This document shows, one piece after another, positions 15,222 through 23,703 of a DNA stretch of 64,000 nt; position 1 is the first letter of the stretch, and the number at the start of each line of letters is the position of its first letter. The notes below the pieces were generated by a model. It had not been told where the DNA came from. It ran no database searches and worked only from the letters and a program-made list of their open reading frames with translations. The position numbers and the translations under genes are program-made. Source of the DNA: Streptomyces bacillaris. Lineage in GTDB: Bacteria > Actinomycetota > Actinomycetes > Streptomycetales > Streptomycetaceae. Location of the stretch: the NCBI RefSeq assembly GCF_003268675.1, contig NZ_CP029378.1, positions 2,418,001 through 2,482,000 on the forward strand, written 5' to 3'.

Positions 15222-16313
15222 TCAGCGCGTCTCCGTCACCTTTGCCAGGGCTCGTGGTGAGTCCGGGTCCTGGCCTCGCGCGATGGTGACCTCGTACGCG
15301 AGCATCTGGAGCGGCAGGATCTCCAGGATCGGCTGCAGCTCCTCCGGCACCCCCGAGGTCGGCAGCGAGAAGCCCGCCGACGCCGCCTCCACCTGGGCCT
15401 TGGGGCCGACCACGAAGAGGTCCGCGCCGCGCCCGCGCAGCCGGTCCAGCACCGGCTGGAGCGCCTCGCCGCCCCGGCCGTCGGTGACCACGGCGATCAC
15501 CGGGGAGATGTTGTCGACCATCGCCAGCGGGCCGTGCAGCAGGTCGGCGCCCGAGTAGGAGAGAGCGGGGATGTAGCTGGTCTCCATGAGCTTCAGGGCC
15601 GCTTCCTTGGCCGTGGGGTAGCCGTAGCCGCGCGAGGTGATCACCATGCGCTCGGCGAAGCGGTAGCGGGCGGCCAGCGCCTTGACCTCGGCCCGGCGGC
15701 CCAGGATGGCGCCCGCCAGGTCGGGCAGGACCGAGGCCGCCTCCGTGCCGTCGGCGCCCGCCAGGCCCTCGACGAAGAGGTAGAGGGAGAGCAGGGAGGC
15801 CGTGTACGTCTTGGTGGCCGGGAGCGCCTTCTCCGGGCCCGCCAGGATGTCGATGTGGTACTCGGAGACCGCCGCCAGGGCGGAGTCCGGGTTGTTGGTG
15901 ACGGCGAGGGTGACCGCCCCGGCGTCCCGGGCCGCCTGCGTCGAGGCCACCAGGTCCGGCGATCCGCCCGACTGGCTGACGGTGACCACCAGGACGTCCC
16001 GCAGATCGGGCTTGGCCCCGTACGCCGTCGTGGTGGACATGGAGGCGAGGCCACAGGGCAGGCCGAGCCGGATCTCCAGCAGGTACTTGGCGTAGAGCGC
16101 CGCGTTGTCGGAGGTGCCGCGCGCGGTGAGCAGCACGAAGCGGGGCTTCCTGGCGGCGATCTCGGCGGCCACCTCGCGGATGCGGGGCGCGCCCCGGTCG
16201 AGGATGCGCCGCAGCATCGCGGGCTGCTCGGCCATCTCGCCGGACATGAGGCGGCCGGGTGCGTCGCCCTGGTCGTCGGAGGTGTCCGGGCCGGGCGGAG
16301 GGGTGGCGGGCAT
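15222..16313 (-). CDS. SIS-domain sugar isomerase (GlmS/AgaS-like isomerase half)
   Basis: A 363-residue cytosolic protein with two SIS domains and no glutaminase domain. Domain 1 shows FVLLTARGTSDNAALYAKYL (about 75-94) and VLVVTVSQSGGSPDLVASTQ; domain 2 shows MVITSRGYGYPTAKEAALKL, a Glu-rich substrate loop and SYIPALSYSGADLLHGPLAM. This is the isomerase half of glucosamine-6-phosphate synthase, as in AgaS and NagB-II type aldose-ketose isomerases/deaminases acting on amino-sugar phosphates. It is divergent from nagB with a DasR operator between them. The ATG at 16313 has GGGAGG eight bases upstream. Confidence 0.85.
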   Translation of the reverse strand: MPATPPPGPDTSDDQGDAPGRLMSGEMAEQPAMLRRILDRGAPRIREVAAEIAARKPRFVLLTARGTSDNAALYAKYLLEIRLGLPCGLASMSTTTAYGAKPDLRDVLVVTVSQSGGSPDLVASTQAARDAGAVTLAVTNNPDSALAAVSEYHIDILAGPEKALPATKTYTASLLSLYLFVEGLAGADGTEAASVLPDLAGAILGRRAEVKALAARYRFAERMVITSRGYGYPTAKEAALKLMETSYIPALSYSGADLLHGPLAMVDNISPVIAVVTDGRGGEALQPVLDRLRGRGADLFVVGPKAQVEAASAGFSLPTSGVPEELQPILEILPLQMLAYEVTIARGQDPDSPRALAKVTETR

Positions 16314-16560
16314 ATGAGGCCTCCCGTGCGGTGTCCTGCGGTGGCGTGGGGGTTCTGTCCGTACGTACGGGGGTCGCCGTGCCCGTGCGTACGCGTACGG
16401 GTACGGAGCCGCCGCGGACCGCGCCGTCGGCACCGTACGGGACAAAGTCGACCAGGCAAACGCCGGGTCCGCCAGCGGGGGGCGCGGGGCCGTGGGCGGG
16501 TGGACCGATGCGTGGGACGTCGGCCGCACAGCTGCCCGATTCTGCTAGATTGGGCCTTTG

Positions 16561-16576
16561 ATTGGTCTATACCACA
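16561..16576. promoter_or_regulatory. dre operator for DasR upstream of nagB
   Basis: The core TGGTCTATACCA (16563-16574) matches 11 of 12 positions of the dre consensus TGGTCTAGACCA. It lies 34 bases before the nagB start in the divergent region with the SIS gene. DasR repression of nagB, released by glucosamine-6-phosphate, is established in S. coelicolor. Confidence 0.85.
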
Positions 16577-16607
16577 CGGTTTCTCTCATCAGATCGGCAG
16601 GCAAAGC

Positions 16608-17393
16608 GTGGAAGTTGTCATCGTCCCGGACGCCACGGCAGGCGGCGAGCTGATCGCGGAGGCCATCGCCTCCCTGCTCAGCCGCAAGCCCGACGCCCTG
16701 CTCGGCGTTGCCACCGGCTCTACCCCGCTGCCCATCTACCGCGCGCTGGCGGCCAAGGTCGCCTCCGGGGCCGTCGACGCCTCGCGCGCCCGTATCTGCC
16801 AGCTCGACGAGTACGTCGGGCTGCCCGTCGGCCACCCGGAGTCGTACCGCTCCGTGGTGCTCCGTGAGGTCGTCGAGCCGCTCGGGCTCTCCGAGGCGTC
16901 CTTCATGGGCCCCGACGGTGCCGCCGAGGACGTCCAGGCCGCGTGCGAGGCGTACGACCGGGCGCTGGCGGAGGCCGGCGGGGTCGACCTCCAGCTGCTC
17001 GGCATCGGCACCGACGGGCACATCGGCTTCAACGAACCGTGCTCCTCGCTCGCCTCGCGCACCCGGATCAAGACGCTCACCGAGCAGACCCGGGTGGACA
17101 ACGCGCGCTTCTTCGACGACGACATCGACCAGGTGCCGCACCACGTGATCACCCAGGGCATCGGGACGATCCTGGACTCCCGGCACCCGATCCTGCTCGC
17201 CACCGGTGAGGGCAAGGCGGAGGCCGTCGCGCAGACGGTGGAGGGGCCGGTCGCCTCGGTCGTCCCGGCTTCGGCGCTGCAACTGCACCCGCACGCGACG
17301 GTGGTGGTGGACGAGGCCGCGGCGTCGAAGCTGAAGCTGGCGGACTACTTCCGCGCCACGTATGCGGCGAAGCCGGCGTGGCAGGGGTTGTAG
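16608..17393 (+). CDS. nagB: Glucosamine-6-phosphate deaminase
   Basis: A 261-residue cytosolic enzyme turning glucosamine-6-phosphate into fructose-6-phosphate and ammonia, the step that feeds chitin-derived amino sugar into glycolysis. Motifs: LLGVATGSTPLPIYRALAAK (sugar-phosphate loop, about 34-53), ICQLDEYVGLP with the catalytic Asp, LLGIGTDGHIGFNEP with the catalytic Asp/His/Glu set, and VITQGIGTILDSR. The length is standard. The GTG at 16608 fits the conserved VVIVPDA start. A DasR operator sits just upstream. Confidence 0.96.
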   Translation: MEVVIVPDATAGGELIAEAIASLLSRKPDALLGVATGSTPLPIYRALAAKVASGAVDASRARICQLDEYVGLPVGHPESYRSVVLREVVEPLGLSEASFMGPDGAAEDVQAACEAYDRALAEAGGVDLQLLGIGTDGHIGFNEPCSSLASRTRIKTLTEQTRVDNARFFDDDIDQVPHHVITQGIGTILDSRHPILLATGEGKAEAVAQTVEGPVASVVPASALQLHPHATVVVDEAAASKLKLADYFRATYAAKPAWQGL

Positions 17394-17407
17394 GCCGTAC
17401 GCCCGCA

Positions 17408-17451
17408 CGGCCGAGGGCCGGGACGCCTGATGGTGTCCCGGCCCTCGGCCG
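17408..17451. terminator. Terminator between nagB and dasD
   Basis: Perfect 17-base arms (cggccgagggccgggac, 17408-17424, with 17435-17451) and a 10-base loop, between two convergent genes. Confidence 0.85.
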
Positions 17452-17460
17452 TTGTGCCGC

Positions 17461-17546
17461 CCGTCCGGCGAGAGGCTGTGTCCTCAATCGCCGGACGGGC
17501 TTGATTTTCGGCCTTGCGGCCTCGTCCTCAAACGCCCGGACGGGCT
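17461..17546. repeat. Cluster of short palindromic Streptomyces repeats
   Basis: gtcctcaatcgccggacgggctt at 17480 recurs as gtcctcaaacgcccggacgggct at 17524, and ccgtccggcga at 17461-17471 is an inverted copy of the cgccggacgg core. Copies of this 'tcaatcgccggacgggctt' unit are scattered in Streptomyces intergenic regions, as I recall, like REP elements. It fills the gap between the terminator and dasD. Confidence 0.65.
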
Positions 17547-17571
17547 GGAAGCGTCCGCCTGGTCGGCTGCG

Positions 17572-19101
17572 CTACGGGGTCGTACCCGTCACCGCTTCCA
17601 CCGCCGCCTGGCCGCAGACGCGGGAGGCGCCGTGCGTGACCACGTGGAGGGAGCCGCGGGGGGTGGACTCCGGGAGGCCCATCTCGACCACGATCGTGTC
17701 CGGGCGGGCCGCCAGCAGGGCGTCCAGGGCCTGGGCCATCCAGGCGTGGCGGTGTTCGTCGCGGACGACGGCGACGATGCGGCGGTCACCCGCCGCGGCG
17801 AGCACCTCGGCCGCCGGGTCGGCGCTCTCGCCGGTGTACCGGCCCCCCTCGGTGCCCGGGCGGAGGCGGGCGATCCCGTCGGCGATGCCCCAGGGGGTCT
17901 CGTCGCCGACCGCGATGTTCGCCTCCGTGACGAACTCCGCGACGTGGGCCGGACCGGTCAGCGTGTCGCCGGTGCCGGTGACCCGGACCGCGCGGCGGGC
18001 GGCCACCAGGCCGACGTCGGAGCGGACTCCGGTGCCGGGCGCGGTCCCCTCCTGCACTTCCGCGCCCGGCTCCGGGACATCCCCCCGGGCCCCCTGCGTC
18101 CAGGACGCGAGGGCTCGTACACGGGCGGCCGCGTCCGCGAGCCGCTCCTCGGGCAGTTCCCCGCTCCGTACCGCCCCCACGAGGGCGTCGTGGAGGGCGA
18201 TCACCGTCTCCTCGTCGGCCAGCCCGCCGCCGACGCAGATCGCGTCGGCGCCCGCGGCGATCGCGAGGACCGCGCCGCGCTCGATGCCGTAGGTCTTGGA
18301 GATGGCGTCCATCTCCAAGCCGTCCGTGACGATCAGGCCGTCGTAACCCAGCTCCTGGCGGAGCAGGCCCGTGAGGATCTGCGGGCTCAGGGTGGCCGGG
18401 CGGTCCGGGTCGAGTGCGGGAAGCAGGATATGCGCGCTCATCACGGATTTGGAACCCGCCGCGATGGCCGCCCGGAAAGGCAGCAGCTCACGGGCGTGCA
18501 GGGTGTCGAGATCCACATCGATGCGGGGCGTCGCCAGGTGCGAGTCGACCGCGGTGTCGCCGTGGCCGGGGAAGTGCTTGGTGCAGGCGGCGACGCCGGC
18601 GGCCTGGAGCCCTTCCACGTACGCGGCGGTGTGCCGGGCCACCAGGGCGGTGTCGGCGCCGAAGGAGCGTACGCCGATGACCGGGTTGCCCGGGTTGGAG
18701 TTGACGTCGGCGGACGGCGCCCAGTTGAGGTTCACCCCGCACGCCGCGAGCCGGCGGCCCAGTTCGTGGGCGACGGCCCGGGTGAGGTCGGTGTCGTCGA
18801 TGGCGCCGAGGGCGAAGTTGCCCGGGAACGAGGAGCCTTCGTTGACCTCCAGGCGGGTCACGTCGCCGCCCTCCTCGTCGATGGCGACGAGGACGTCGTC
18901 CCGCTCGGAGCGCAGGCGCGCGGTGAGGGCGGCGAGCTGCTCGGGCGACTCGATGTTGCGGCCGAACAGCCCGACGGAGGTGAGCCCTTCACCGACGCGG
19001 CGCAGCAGCCAGTCCGGTGCGGTGGTTCCGGTGAATCCCGGCTGGAGCACCGCGAGCGCGTCACGCGTCAGGGTGTCCGTGGTGGAAACGAGGGTGGTCA
19101 T
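17572..19101 (-). CDS. dasD: Intracellular beta-N-acetylglucosaminidase, glycoside hydrolase family 3 (DasD)
   Basis: A 509-residue enzyme without signal peptide, so cytosolic; it would split imported N,N'-diacetylchitobiose into N-acetylglucosamine. The NagZ-type catalytic loop reads CTKHFPGHGDTAVDSHLATP (about 173-192; the His-Asp dyad acts as acid/base) and the nucleophile Asp is in YDGLIVTDGLEMDAISKTYG. A C-terminal about 150-residue alpha/beta domain follows. It is the last gene of the das transport operon, nine bases after dasC, so uptake and hydrolysis are co-produced. Confidence 0.88.
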   Translation of the reverse strand: MTTLVSTTDTLTRDALAVLQPGFTGTTAPDWLLRRVGEGLTSVGLFGRNIESPEQLAALTARLRSERDDVLVAIDEEGGDVTRLEVNEGSSFPGNFALGAIDDTDLTRAVAHELGRRLAACGVNLNWAPSADVNSNPGNPVIGVRSFGADTALVARHTAAYVEGLQAAGVAACTKHFPGHGDTAVDSHLATPRIDVDLDTLHARELLPFRAAIAAGSKSVMSAHILLPALDPDRPATLSPQILTGLLRQELGYDGLIVTDGLEMDAISKTYGIERGAVLAIAAGADAICVGGGLADEETVIALHDALVGAVRSGELPEERLADAAARVRALASWTQGARGDVPEPGAEVQEGTAPGTGVRSDVGLVAARRAVRVTGTGDTLTGPAHVAEFVTEANIAVGDETPWGIADGIARLRPGTEGGRYTGESADPAAEVLAAAGDRRIVAVVRDEHRHAWMAQALDALLAARPDTIVVEMGLPESTPRGSLHVVTHGASRVCGQAAVEAVTGTTP

Positions 19102-19110
19102 GGGCCCGCA

Positions 19111-19971
19111 CTATCCCTTCACAGCGCCGGAGGTGAGGCCAGCAGCCATCTTCTTCTGGATGATCATGAAGAAGATGACGACGGGCAGGGCGATCATGGT
19201 GGAGGCCGCCATGAGTGCGCCGTAGTCCGTTCCGCGCTCGGTGGTGAAGGTCATCAGCCACACGTTGAGCGTGTACTTGGAGTTGTCGTTGATCAGGATG
19301 TACGCGAAGAGGTACTCGTTCCACGCGTTCACCAGGGCGAAGATCGACGCGGCGGCGAGCCCGGGGGCGAGCAGCGGGAAGACCACCTTGCGGAAGGCTC
19401 CGAAGCGGGTGAGGCCGTCGACCATCGCGGACTCCTCCAGCTCCACCGGGATGTTCACGACGAAGCCGCGGATCATGATGGTGGCGAAGGGCAGCGTGGA
19501 GACCAGGTAGACGACGATCAGGCCCCAGTACTCGTCGATCCCGCCCATGGCGTTGAGCTGGGCGTAGATCGGGATGAGCATCGCCGTCGGCGGCAGCATC
19601 TGCACCAGGATCATGATCAGGAGCAGCGGCTTGCGGCCGAAGAAGCGGAACCGGCCGATCGCCAGGGCCGCCAGCGTCGCGATGATCATGCCGCCGACCA
19701 CCGCGGTGACGGCGACGATCAGGCTGGACTGGATGGCGGTGGTGAAGTTCGGCTGGTCGATCGCGCGGGCGAAGTTGTCGAAGGTGATCGACGTGGGCCA
19801 CAGCTTCTGGTCGTAGCTGCGGATCTCCCGGTTGGGGCGCAGGGAGCTGATGACCAGCCAGTAGACCGGGAAGATCATGACGACGGCGATGCCGAGGCCG
19901 ATGATGTCCAGGTGGAGCCGGCTCTTCTTCCGGTCCGGGCGCAGCGCCTGTGTCTCGGTCGTGCTGCTCAT
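19111..19971 (-). CDS. dasC: ABC transporter permease DasC (chitobiose uptake)
   Basis: A 286-residue MalG-type inner-membrane permease with six hydrophobic segments (the first DIIGLGIAVVMIFPVYWLVI). The EAA loop that docks with the ATPase is seen as VELEESAMVDGLTRFGAFRK (about residues 184-203). With DasB it forms the channel for chitobiose delivered by DasA. No ATPase gene is nearby; Streptomyces sugar importers of this type share the MsiK ATPase encoded elsewhere. The ATG overlaps the dasB stop (ATGA). Confidence 0.93.
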   Translation of the reverse strand: MSSTTETQALRPDRKKSRLHLDIIGLGIAVVMIFPVYWLVISSLRPNREIRSYDQKLWPTSITFDNFARAIDQPNFTTAIQSSLIVAVTAVVGGMIIATLAALAIGRFRFFGRKPLLLIMILVQMLPPTAMLIPIYAQLNAMGGIDEYWGLIVVYLVSTLPFATIMIRGFVVNIPVELEESAMVDGLTRFGAFRKVVFPLLAPGLAAASIFALVNAWNEYLFAYILINDNSKYTLNVWLMTFTTERGTDYGALMAASTMIALPVVIFFMIIQKKMAAGLTSGAVKG

Positions 19972-20972
19972 TCGACCTCTCCCGTCTTCATGAGCTGGCG
20001 CAGGTAGTACACGGCCACACCGGACAGCAGCAGCACCGTGATCAGGGCGATCGCGGAGCCCTGGCTGAAGGAGGTGGACTCGAACGCCTTGGAGTAGGAG
20101 TAGAGGCCGAGGGTTTCGTACTCCGGCTCGGGCTTGTTGCCGCGCAGCAGCCAGATCTGGCCGAAGACGTTGAAGTCCCAGATCACCGAGAGGGTGGCGA
20201 CCATGGTGAAGACCGGCTTGATGACCGGCCAGGTGACGAACTTGTAGATGCCGTAGGCGGTGGCGCCGTCGAGCGCGGCGGCCTCCTCCAGTTCCTGGGG
20301 GACCTGGGTGAGGGCGGCGTACAGGGTGACGACGACGAACGGGATGGCGCCCCAGACGACCAGCAGGGTGATGATGCCGAAGCCCTGGACCGGGTTGAGG
20401 TACCAGTTGTGGCCGAGCCAGTCCTCGCCGACGACCTTGGCGATCAGGGTGTTGATCAGGCCGTAGTCGGAGTCGGCCATGAACCGGAAGATCGAGGCGG
20501 CGACCATCAGCGGCATCGACCAGGCGGCGATCAGCGCCACGGTCAGGACGAGCCGGACCCAGGTGGAGAGCTTGCGCATGAGCAGGGCGACCAGCAGGCC
20601 GATGCCCATGGTCAGCGTCACACAGATGGCCATGAAGACGATCGTGCGGAACGTGACCCACCAGAACTCGGGGTCCCCGAGGATGTTGGTGAACTGCTCG
20701 AAGCCCACCCAGGGGGCGGGCTCTCCGGACCACAGTTCACGCCGGCCCATGTCCTGGAAGGACATGATGACCGTCTTGCTCAGCGGGTAGAGGTAGACGG
20801 CGGCGATCGCCACGATCGCCGGGAGGATCAGGAAGTAGGGGAGGAGTTCACCCTTCTTCCGCTTCCTCTTCTGTACCCGGGGCGCGTCGTCGGAGGACGA
20901 CTTCCCGGTCGGCTGCGGGTCGGGCGGTACGGGGACCGGCGGCCCGACGGCCTTGGTATCAGCGGCAGACAC
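19968..20972 (-). CDS. dasB: ABC transporter permease DasB (chitobiose uptake)
   Basis: A 334-residue MalF-type permease. A long polar N-terminus rich in Lys/Arg (RVQKRKRKKGELL) precedes six membrane segments starting YFLILPAIVAIAAVYLYPLS. The EAA loop reads VPQELEEAAALDGATAYGIY (about residues 230-249). It is separated from dasA by a strong hairpin, which probably lowers permease expression relative to the binding protein. Confidence 0.93.
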   Translation of the reverse strand: MSAADTKAVGPPVPVPPDPQPTGKSSSDDAPRVQKRKRKKGELLPYFLILPAIVAIAAVYLYPLSKTVIMSFQDMGRRELWSGEPAPWVGFEQFTNILGDPEFWWVTFRTIVFMAICVTLTMGIGLLVALLMRKLSTWVRLVLTVALIAAWSMPLMVAASIFRFMADSDYGLINTLIAKVVGEDWLGHNWYLNPVQGFGIITLLVVWGAIPFVVVTLYAALTQVPQELEEAAALDGATAYGIYKFVTWPVIKPVFTMVATLSVIWDFNVFGQIWLLRGNKPEPEYETLGLYSYSKAFESTSFSQGSAIALITVLLLSGVAVYYLRQLMKTGEVE

Positions 20973-21040
20973 GTGGCTGACCTTCCATCGCGGGTCCGGG
21001 GCGGACCCCGGAATTCACGGCGTGCACTTACGGGAAGAGG

Positions 21041-21072
21041 GCGGGGGCCCGGCATGGCTGCCGGGCCCCCGC
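21041..21072 (-). terminator. Intra-operon hairpin between dasA and dasB
   Basis: Perfect 14-base arms (gcgggggcccggca, 21041-21054, with 21059-21072) and a 4-base loop in the 115-base dasA-dasB gap. With no U-tract it may act as a leaky terminator or as an mRNA 3'-end stabiliser for dasA. Confidence 0.75.
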
Positions 21073-21087
21073 CTGGCGACCGGAAGG

Positions 21088-22386
21088 TCAGGCCTTCTTG
21101 TTGATCAGGGCGTTGATCTTGTCGTCGGCCTTCTTGGAGGCGTCGGCGACGGAGGAGCCCTTGAGGATCTCCAGGAGCAGGTTCTCCAGGATCTCCTCCT
21201 TCTCGACGGAGGCCCAGCCGGGCGCGATCGGCGTGAACCAGGCGTCCGGCACCGCGTTGGCGATGGCGGCCGTCTCCGGCTTCGACTTCAGCGGCTCGAG
21301 CTGCTTCTCGTTGTTCGGGAGGACGTTCTTCGAGGCGAGGACCTCGCCGCCCTTGGCGTTGGTGTAGAGGGCGATCCACTCCTCACCGAGGTCCTGGATC
21401 TTCGACTTGGAGATCGTCGCGAGGTCCGAGCCGCCGATGAAGGACGGGAGGGCCTTGCCCTCGGGGCCGGGCATACCGGCCGTGGCGATCTTGCCCTCGA
21501 GCTTCGGGTTGCCGTTCTCGCCGCCCGTGACGCTGCCGGCCTCCCAGGCCTGGCCGTAGATGACCGCGGCCTTCTCGTTGGCCATGACGTTGGCGTGGTC
21601 CTGCTCGTCCTTCGTCTGGTCGGCCTTGTTGTACTTCTTGACCAGGTTGACGTAGTGCTCCAGGCCCTTCTGCGCCTCGGGCGTCGACAGAGCGGACTTC
21701 CACTCCTTGGAGCCCTCGTCGTAGGTGGCTATCTGGCCACCGTAGGCGGCGACGTAGGACATCGCGGCGTACCAGTAGCGGCCCGGGAAGTACAGCGAGG
21801 AGGCGCGCTTGTCCTTCTTGCCCAGCTCGGCGGAGACCTTGTCCATCGCCGCGAGGAACTCGTCCTCGGTCTGCGGGAGGGCGTCGCTGCCGGTGCCGGC
21901 CTTCAGCATGTCCTTGTTGTAGACGGCGAGGCGGGCACTCGCGTAGTAAGGAACGCAGTACGTCTTGCCTTCGAAGGTGCAGGTGTCCTTCAGACCCTTG
22001 ATCCAGGTGTCCGAGTTCTCGTACTTGCTGGGGTCGATTTCCCCGAGCGCACCATTCAGGATGTACTGCATGGTCTCGGTGTTGCCGAGTTCGACAACAT
22101 CCGGGAATTTGTCGCCACCGAGGGAGGTGTCCAGCTTCTTGACCTTGTCGGCCCACTGCTGGTATTGAACGTTGACCTTGACGCCCGGGTACTTCTTGTT
22201 GAACTCGGCATTGGTGTCCTTGACCAGCTCGGGCCAGGTGGACTGGGCCTCGCCCATGAGCCAGACGGTCAGGGTTTCCTTACGGTCCTTCGGGTCCTGC
22301 GACGACGCCTTGTCGTCGGAACCACACGCCGCGACCGAAACCAACATGCCCGCGACACCGATCGCCGCGATGAGCTTGCGCTTCAC
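21088..22386 (-). CDS. dasA: Chitobiose-binding lipoprotein DasA
   Basis: A 432-residue extracellular solute-binding protein (family 1). The lipoprotein signal peptide MKRKLIAAIGVAGMLVSVAA is followed by Cys21 (lipobox SVAAC), so it is anchored outside the membrane. The mature part starts LTVWLMGEAQSTWPELVKD and holds the sugar-binding protein landmarks KFPDVVELGNTETMQYI and KAAVIYGQAWEAGSV. S. coelicolor DasA binds N,N'-diacetylchitobiose and affects development. It leads the dasABCD operon. Two dre operators lie about 83-122 bases upstream. Confidence 0.94.
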   Translation of the reverse strand: MKRKLIAAIGVAGMLVSVAACGSDDKASSQDPKDRKETLTVWLMGEAQSTWPELVKDTNAEFNKKYPGVKVNVQYQQWADKVKKLDTSLGGDKFPDVVELGNTETMQYILNGALGEIDPSKYENSDTWIKGLKDTCTFEGKTYCVPYYASARLAVYNKDMLKAGTGSDALPQTEDEFLAAMDKVSAELGKKDKRASSLYFPGRYWYAAMSYVAAYGGQIATYDEGSKEWKSALSTPEAQKGLEHYVNLVKKYNKADQTKDEQDHANVMANEKAAVIYGQAWEAGSVTGGENGNPKLEGKIATAGMPGPEGKALPSFIGGSDLATISKSKIQDLGEEWIALYTNAKGGEVLASKNVLPNNEKQLEPLKSKPETAAIANAVPDAWFTPIAPGWASVEKEEILENLLLEILKGSSVADASKKADDKINALINKKA

Positions 22387-22468
22387 GTCAAACCCTCCTC
22401 AGGGATGCTGCAACCCCACCCACCGCGAAGACATTCGACGAGTTCTGCTGGGGCTGGACCTGGTCTTT

Positions 22469-22484
22469 AATGGTTTAGACCAGT
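22469..22484. promoter_or_regulatory. dre operator 1, dasA-dasR intergenic region
   Basis: The core TGGTTTAGACCA (22471-22482) matches 11 of 12 dre positions. It lies in the divergent region between dasA and dasR and should be bound by DasR to repress dasA. Confidence 0.85.
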
Positions 22485-22493
22485 ACCGGGAGC

Positions 22494-22508
22494 TTGGCCT
22501 AGACCTTT
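22494..22508. promoter_or_regulatory. dre operator 2, dasA-dasR intergenic region
   Basis: ttggcctagaccttt resembles dre less closely (TGGCCTAGACCT, 10 of 12). It is 24 bases from the first site, about two helical turns, as known for the paired dasA sites in S. coelicolor. Confidence 0.7.
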
Positions 22509-22629
22509 AGGGGTGTCAAGGGTGTATAAGAAGTGCACTCGCGTCCGTTATAGGACCGACACCTAAGGGAGGGCGACGACCCGTGACCGGACCGTGCCAC
22601 CATGTGAGCCGCGACAGACGGAGGAGCCG

Positions 22630-23430
22630 GTGACGGCAGCAACGCAAGCGTCGGGAAGGCGGGCCATGGGTGCCGACGGGGGCAGTTCGGGGAGCGAGAC
22701 CGGCAACGGTGCGCGCACCGCACGCGTACCGAAGTACTACCGGCTCAAGCGGCATCTCCTCGACATGACCGATACCTTGCCGCCCGGCACCCCGGTGCCG
22801 CCCGAGCGCACCCTGGCGGCCGAGTTCGACACCTCGCGCACCACCGTGCGCCAGGCCCTGCAGGAGCTGGTCGTCGAGGGCCGGCTCGAACGCATCCAGG
22901 GCAAGGGGACCTTCGTCGCCAAGCCGAAGGTCTCCCAGGCGCTCCAGCTGACCTCGTACACCGAGGACATGCGCGCCCAGGGCCTGGAGCCGACGTCCCA
23001 GCTGCTCGACATCGGCTATGTCACGGCGGACGACACGCTCGCCGGACTGCTGGACATCTCGACGGGCGGCCGGGTGCTGCGCATCGAGCGGCTCCGGCTC
23101 GCCAGCGGGGAGCCGATGGCGATCGAGACCACCCACCTTTCGGCCAAACGCTTCCCGGCGCTGCGCCGTTCGCTGGTGAAGTACACCTCTCTCTACACCG
23201 CGCTCGCCGAGGTGTACGACGTCCGCCTGGCCGAGGCCGAGGAGACCATCGAGACCTCGCTCGCCACCCCGCGCGAGGCCGGTCTGCTGGGCACGGACGT
23301 GGGGCTGCCGATGCTGATGCTCTCCCGCCATTCCATCGATGGCCAGGGCGAACCGGTGGAGTGGGTGCGCTCGGTCTACCGGGGTGACCGGTACAAGTTC
23401 GTGGCCCGCCTGAAGCGGCCGACGGACTGA
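22630..23430 (+). CDS. dasR: GntR/HutC-family global regulator DasR
   Basis: A 266-residue repressor of N-acetylglucosamine uptake, chitin breakdown and antibiotic genes, released by glucosamine-6-phosphate. The winged HTH reads [20 protein letters not shown] and [20 protein letters not shown] (about 60-102); the UTRA effector domain follows ([20 protein letters not shown], then [20 protein letters not shown]). From the HTH onward the sequence is nearly that of S. coelicolor DasR as remembered; the N-terminal about 35 residues ([20 protein letters not shown]) vary. The GTG at 22630 has GGAGGAG upstream. It is divergent from dasA. Confidence 0.96.
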   Translation: MTAATQASGRRAMGADGGSSGSETGNGARTARVPKYYRLKRHLLDMTDTLPPGTPVPPERTLAAEFDTSRTTVRQALQELVVEGRLERIQGKGTFVAKPKVSQALQLTSYTEDMRAQGLEPTSQLLDIGYVTADDTLAGLLDISTGGRVLRIERLRLASGEPMAIETTHLSAKRFPALRRSLVKYTSLYTALAEVYDVRLAEAEETIETSLATPREAGLLGTDVGLPMLMLSRHSIDGQGEPVEWVRSVYRGDRYKFVARLKRPTD

Positions 23431-23470
23431 CCGCACACGGCGCGCGCACCACGGACGGAGGACGGCGACA

Positions 23471-23516
23471 GGCGGTGGCCCCGGGGAGGACGCTCCCCGG
23501 GGCCACCGCCTTTTTT
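23471..23516 (+). terminator. dasR terminator
   Basis: Perfect 17-base arms (ggcggtggccccgggga, 23471-23487, with 23494-23510) followed by six T, a textbook rho-independent terminator. Confidence 0.92.
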
Positions 23517-23703
23517 CGGTCAGACCCGGTTCCGGCGGCCCCGGGTGAACCGATCACTCCCCCCATCCGTGTCCTTACCGCGGAACATCGGTGAAGACAT
23601 CGGTGATGCGCGACCGGTATGCGGACAGGGGTTCCCGCGAGCGGTCGCAGCACCTAGATTTCGCGCACGTTACGACAGTGATCACGCGAGGGGACGGATC
23701 GAT

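Noticed and set aside
17452..20007. An 851-codon plus-strand open frame opposite dasD and dasC
   Set aside because: It has a shadow-type composition; the minus strand encodes recognised glycosidase and permease proteins.
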